From NCBI GenBank assembly GCA_003452695.1, contig DMNP01000192.1:1-6328 (forward strand): a DNA stretch of 6,328 nt, read 5' to 3'. Source of the stretch: Eggerthellaceae bacterium. Its GTDB lineage: Bacteria > Actinomycetota > Coriobacteriia > Coriobacteriales > Eggerthellaceae. A model generated the notes under the pieces. That model did not search any database. It worked only from the letters and a program-made list of their open reading frames with translations, and had not been told where the DNA came from. The translations under genes were made by a program, and so were the position numbers. This document shows, in pieces, positions 6,301 to 6,328 of the stretch (position 1 is the stretch's first letter; every line of letters begins with the position of its first letter).

Positions 6301-6328
6301 TCGACAAGGGGGAGGGGGATCCCGCCAC
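332..6328 (-). CDS. Giant LPXTG-anchored modular surface protein (adhesin-like), 5' end missing
   Basis: This is an uninterrupted frame of 1998 codons ending at TAG (332-334). It is open at the right edge: the first codon in the window is GTG, but no Shine-Dalgarno can be seen and the first residues show no signal peptide, so the gene almost certainly starts further upstream. Residue numbers here count from the edge. The visible protein comprises the end of one module (1-245), six irregular beta-rich modules (about 252-1668), an FctA/Cna-B-like domain (1675-1826), a SpaA-like domain (1829-1961) and an LPATG sorting signal (1967-1998). Proteins of this plan are exported by Sec, linked to peptidoglycan by sortase and usually act in adhesion or as structural surface fibres; adhesion is an inference, since no ligand-binding domain is recognised. 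No YPK-type pilin motif was found, so it looks like a wall-anchored rod rather than a polymerising pilin backbone. No sortase or partner gene is in the window. There is no frameshift or internal stop. Confidence 0.93.
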   Translation of the reverse strand: MAGSPSPLSSGGDTLIWGMLLDEDELENLDGVVLEPTDQFQRLNWSTQRDEFSNSKSFTSTDTIAVVGDGSGDGKTYVKGLRYSISAKRTNAESSSIGRDQLQCIEYRDVLTLPPGTRWREGLVEAIQAGNWTYASPSSSTGVAVVIDGKMHQLASGWNPSTGGQSYPTLAVEDGEVVMYWRHSATSNSYSLSPVEMGIVYGNSVVEALSPYAEGVYTPFTNTIEATYRYSYSDPYTNVAQAQASVKATEGKLEVNKTNDSNTMNYGSYYEYTLSLSNSGSLPYDGIGTVTDTLPQMHYITADNMETMLLERADCKLVITIANATLCSTTGITRTVTTADGTTATTAGVQENGMGNKYNGMTNVDESELTTNALITLARDEQGRIVVSMHDEAPGSTLPDRAIVIGQDAPSIREALDSLGYVVTYDATYGLVWNFAREDGSLYPLPSGNRIHIALRSSDKSTFMMLDGDVLEEHNDLTKTSRNYMHVYGSNPNEEIGSSHAYWTAVSQREFKLNKVAYLGNRVVGASGSGSKSMAVTAGNTLDYVVSVSSDKPSYGNGGQAHHYEALPLVDHIEGGQILLVPAVPENDSFADRYGLTATEIEGAAYYLVSEPNTYDNVFFGGYWADRIELTRDSGGIDALVYWYFDYTSANTSRTVSYKTLVDPLNIDPDGGFFALGNEAWLNDHQKHRLYAPTFIVGSRVNSDKKIVTHKGDTPDGDELESQSTLKEGDTVTYRFMLRHIGSGSSTVTRATMYDRLPPSTAAHRWTKDDITITYVEGDNVTVVNGDSWDVEDASPSGADADNPDQQYLCWKDDFSMTFVGTAYIYATLKMPEDTPDNPAWSMYGRSYGANPIENTLSVFDFRSQVIHDVQTTTACGLQKGVAETGYMADMVGAYTSRHNYELVLDPTETGREIYVNDCGVRGFVMYYATLFNGGSTRMYLNDLQDRLPQGFTFIGGRGMNGFIPDYDRHYGSTYSYDTGLPEYRNGQREFSWSTYYKNYGDWNTSADYRPVVDATNDSGDLHQKIACIEASFAASDPQLVTFHIENGDDGTLGYDSVRGKYYLAPNEYLTFCYVARTNAYADTEQLANNHIAMPFEDVSGGGVQLDLETELTSWTFDGQRANDGNRSLLDTDEVASAYGYKGGDESTKWLASNVTVERGEPLPGIEKVVEKTTKSNGDVGEDDFADKEDTLNWTVRYYNNGTAPLYDFVLTDVIDDPYRFVGDVCFKVEGPRNFYHDGLYREDSDYSQFKTQREQYSSTALYSGGTGYTDYTGNPFITFTGWDTNEQGRAVATVRAGERGQYNRWGRTDYHITVDGDPVAIPYFVIEFSGGYHGAFGKTRMDTQPGYAIVHLTTTAKGNLQMQVRFSDPRMGIPAGGTGRLKLSTENGTDQYFNKDIFNNAFITPVEDMGWGQVMHGEEAACDIYVSDEQGAFRQVAGARSVHSNAAIPVAYGYFAKSVKSVSQVGDPGNTAASTDARNYIVLPNEETDFRFTNTVLNTTPRNMNKLVIIDNLPEVGDHATFMQDAEEGQQPNDPRNSEYDVAFANDPEMAVIVTHPDGTVADITDSCHIEYSHATAFDSADWNGSPAGKWGSFSTAARSFRVVYDGAVGGPDKLAPEDQIAVQYRATIRTPNPKAGQAAWNSFGYHFRLEGLTAELEAAPKKVGVRVPYVPDVRKRITDSSAQPRQAKHDETFRFLVHEGAPFDADALPGGFSDAQLATLLGNAGRKATFVTLTVEAGKSASNTVRIDDFREFAYDESGGWTETGNPWTWTSGNSYTIVELPLSQEQAKNYYYYGTDYDKTQQGHSFVYDHRVQQLFTAQNRLRDWTASVIKVAEEDATMRLGQAWFGLYSRYSDDAIAEEDFVESGAGDALSQTRYRATQPHVDTSGNAWYLSAIGCTDASGKLNFDALMRDDYLLVELKAPPAVGDMKFGMPSVHEWMLSRPAVEHQVVTAQATVADPTAYELPATGGSGASAFVAGGLALAACALALLRRRAK
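335..430 (-). other. Cell-wall sorting signal: LPATG, transmembrane helix, basic tail
   Basis: The last 32 residues form a classic sortase substrate signal. LPATG occupies residues 1967-1971 (bases 416-430), followed by a Gly/Ser/Ala linker, a hydrophobic Ala/Leu-rich segment (about 1977-1993) and the tail RRRAK. In this family sortase cleaves between Thr and Gly and joins the Thr to the peptidoglycan cross-bridge. Only about five residues separate the last folded domain from LPATG, so there is no Pro/Ser-rich wall-spanning stalk and the SpaA-like domain itself must sit in or at the wall. Confidence 0.95.
446..844 (-). other. SpaA/Cna-B-like domain with E-box (encoded protein domain)
   Basis: Residues 1829-1961 show the SpaA-like prealbumin fold pattern. 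It opens with the strand SVIKV (Lys1834), followed by a LGQAWFGLYSR segment, which matches the common A-x-F-x-LY stretch. A TDASGKLNFDAL segment follows, and then the E-box YLLVELKAP (1917-1925, Glu1921). In this family Lys and an Asn in the last strand form an isopeptide bond catalysed by the E-box Glu. Here the last strand reads ATVADPT, so the candidate partner is Asp1961, not Asn. A Lys-Asp bond is possible in related domains, but whether one forms here is an inference. Confidence 0.75.
851..1306 (-). other. FctA/Cna-B-like isopeptide domain (encoded protein domain)
   Basis: Residues 1675-1826 look like a pilin isopeptide-linkage (FctA/Spy0128-type) or Cna-B domain. It starts with VRKRIT (Lys1677), followed by an ETFRFLV strand and a central segment leading to YTIVEL (Glu1782). 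It closes with FTAQN (Asn1823), the usual F-x-x-x-N ending. Lys1677, Glu1782 and Asn1823 are in the order and context expected for an autocatalytic Lys-Asn crosslink. I checked these three codons against the bases (1298-1300, 983-985, 860-862). The assignment rests on motif reading only; a run of four tyrosines (1793-1796) lies between the Glu and the Asn. Confidence 0.6.
1325..5575 (-). other. Array of six irregular DUF11-like modules (encoded protein region)
   Basis: Residues 252-1668 can be read as six successive modules. Each begins with a Lys-containing strand (K252/K257, K512/K515, K705/K706, K880, K1168, K1458/K1461). Each then has a segment like 'GDTVTYRF' or 'EYTLSLSNSG', and a hydrophobic strand ending in Asp: TDTLP (D292), VDHI (D571), YDRLP (D755), QDRLP (D946), TDVI (D1213) and IDNLP (D1512). 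Each closes near an Asn in a strand such as ENTL (N855), NNAF (N1400) or WNSF (N1643). This resembles DUF11 and related surface-protein repeats, some of which are stabilised by Lys-Asn isopeptide bonds. Spacing between the Asp motifs varies from 184 to 299 residues, so loops or inserted subdomains differ between modules. Exact borders are approximate. Confidence 0.55.
5594..6328 (-). other. C-terminal part of an upstream module (encoded protein region, incomplete)
   Basis: Residues 1-245 lack a signal peptide and end in the pattern seen at the close of the later modules: TNTIEATYRYSYS (Asn222), followed by a linker into the Lys-led strand of the next module. The segment LTLPPGTRW (about 111-119) resembles the 'tLPpG' turn found in DUF11-type domains. 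I therefore read this as the remainder of one more module that begins outside the window. No known binding domain was recognised in it. Confidence 0.4.

Noticed and set aside
6326..6328. GTG at the window edge as the true start codon
   Set aside because: It coincides with the cut of the window, no ribosome binding site can be seen, and no signal peptide follows although the protein must be exported. The gene is taken as 5'-truncated by the window.

Overview
The window holds one very large gene on the minus strand and a 331-base repeat-rich gap downstream of it. The gene runs from beyond the right edge down to a TAG at 332-334. It encodes at least 1998 residues of a cell-wall-anchored surface protein that ends in LPATG, a hydrophobic segment and an RRRAK tail, so the host is a Gram-positive with sortase. 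High GC content, strong avoidance of TTA/CTA/TCA codons, the SpaA/Cna-B-like C-terminus and the Ala-rich LPATGG anchor fit an actinobacterial gut commensal, most likely a member of Coriobacteriia/Eggerthellaceae. That assignment is an inference from style; no phylogenetic marker gene is present.

Layout of the protein (minus strand, right to left): the end of an incomplete module (5594-6328); six consecutive irregular beta-rich modules, each opening with a Lys-containing strand, carrying a D-x-[LI] motif (often D-x-L-P) and ending near an Asn (1325-5575); an FctA/Cna-B-like domain with a readable Lys/Glu/Asn triad (851-1306); a SpaA-like domain with an E-box (446-844); and the sorting signal (335-430). 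The picture is a long rod of DUF11-like and pilin-type domains, possibly stiffened by Lys-Asn/Asp isopeptide bonds, covalently attached to peptidoglycan. No ligand-binding or enzymatic domain is recognisable in the part seen. The secretion signal and true N-terminus lie outside the window.

The gap at 1-331 has no convincing gene. It contains two repeat families. Next to the stop codon is a cluster of REP-like palindromic units: a forward unit at 231-261, a degenerate reverse copy at 274-292 and a reverse unit at 301-332 that shares its last base with the stop codon. Further out, a TTGCGGGTG motif occurs four times in alternating orientation. It forms the ends of a 103-bp element (33-135) and of a shorter inverted pair (180-226). 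No U-tract terminator is visible, so the REP hairpins may define or protect the mRNA 3' end.

The most interesting points are the isopeptide-candidate architecture of the protein, with an Asp replacing the usual Asn in the last domain, its unusual cysteine content, and the two families of palindromic repeats packed into the short downstream gap.
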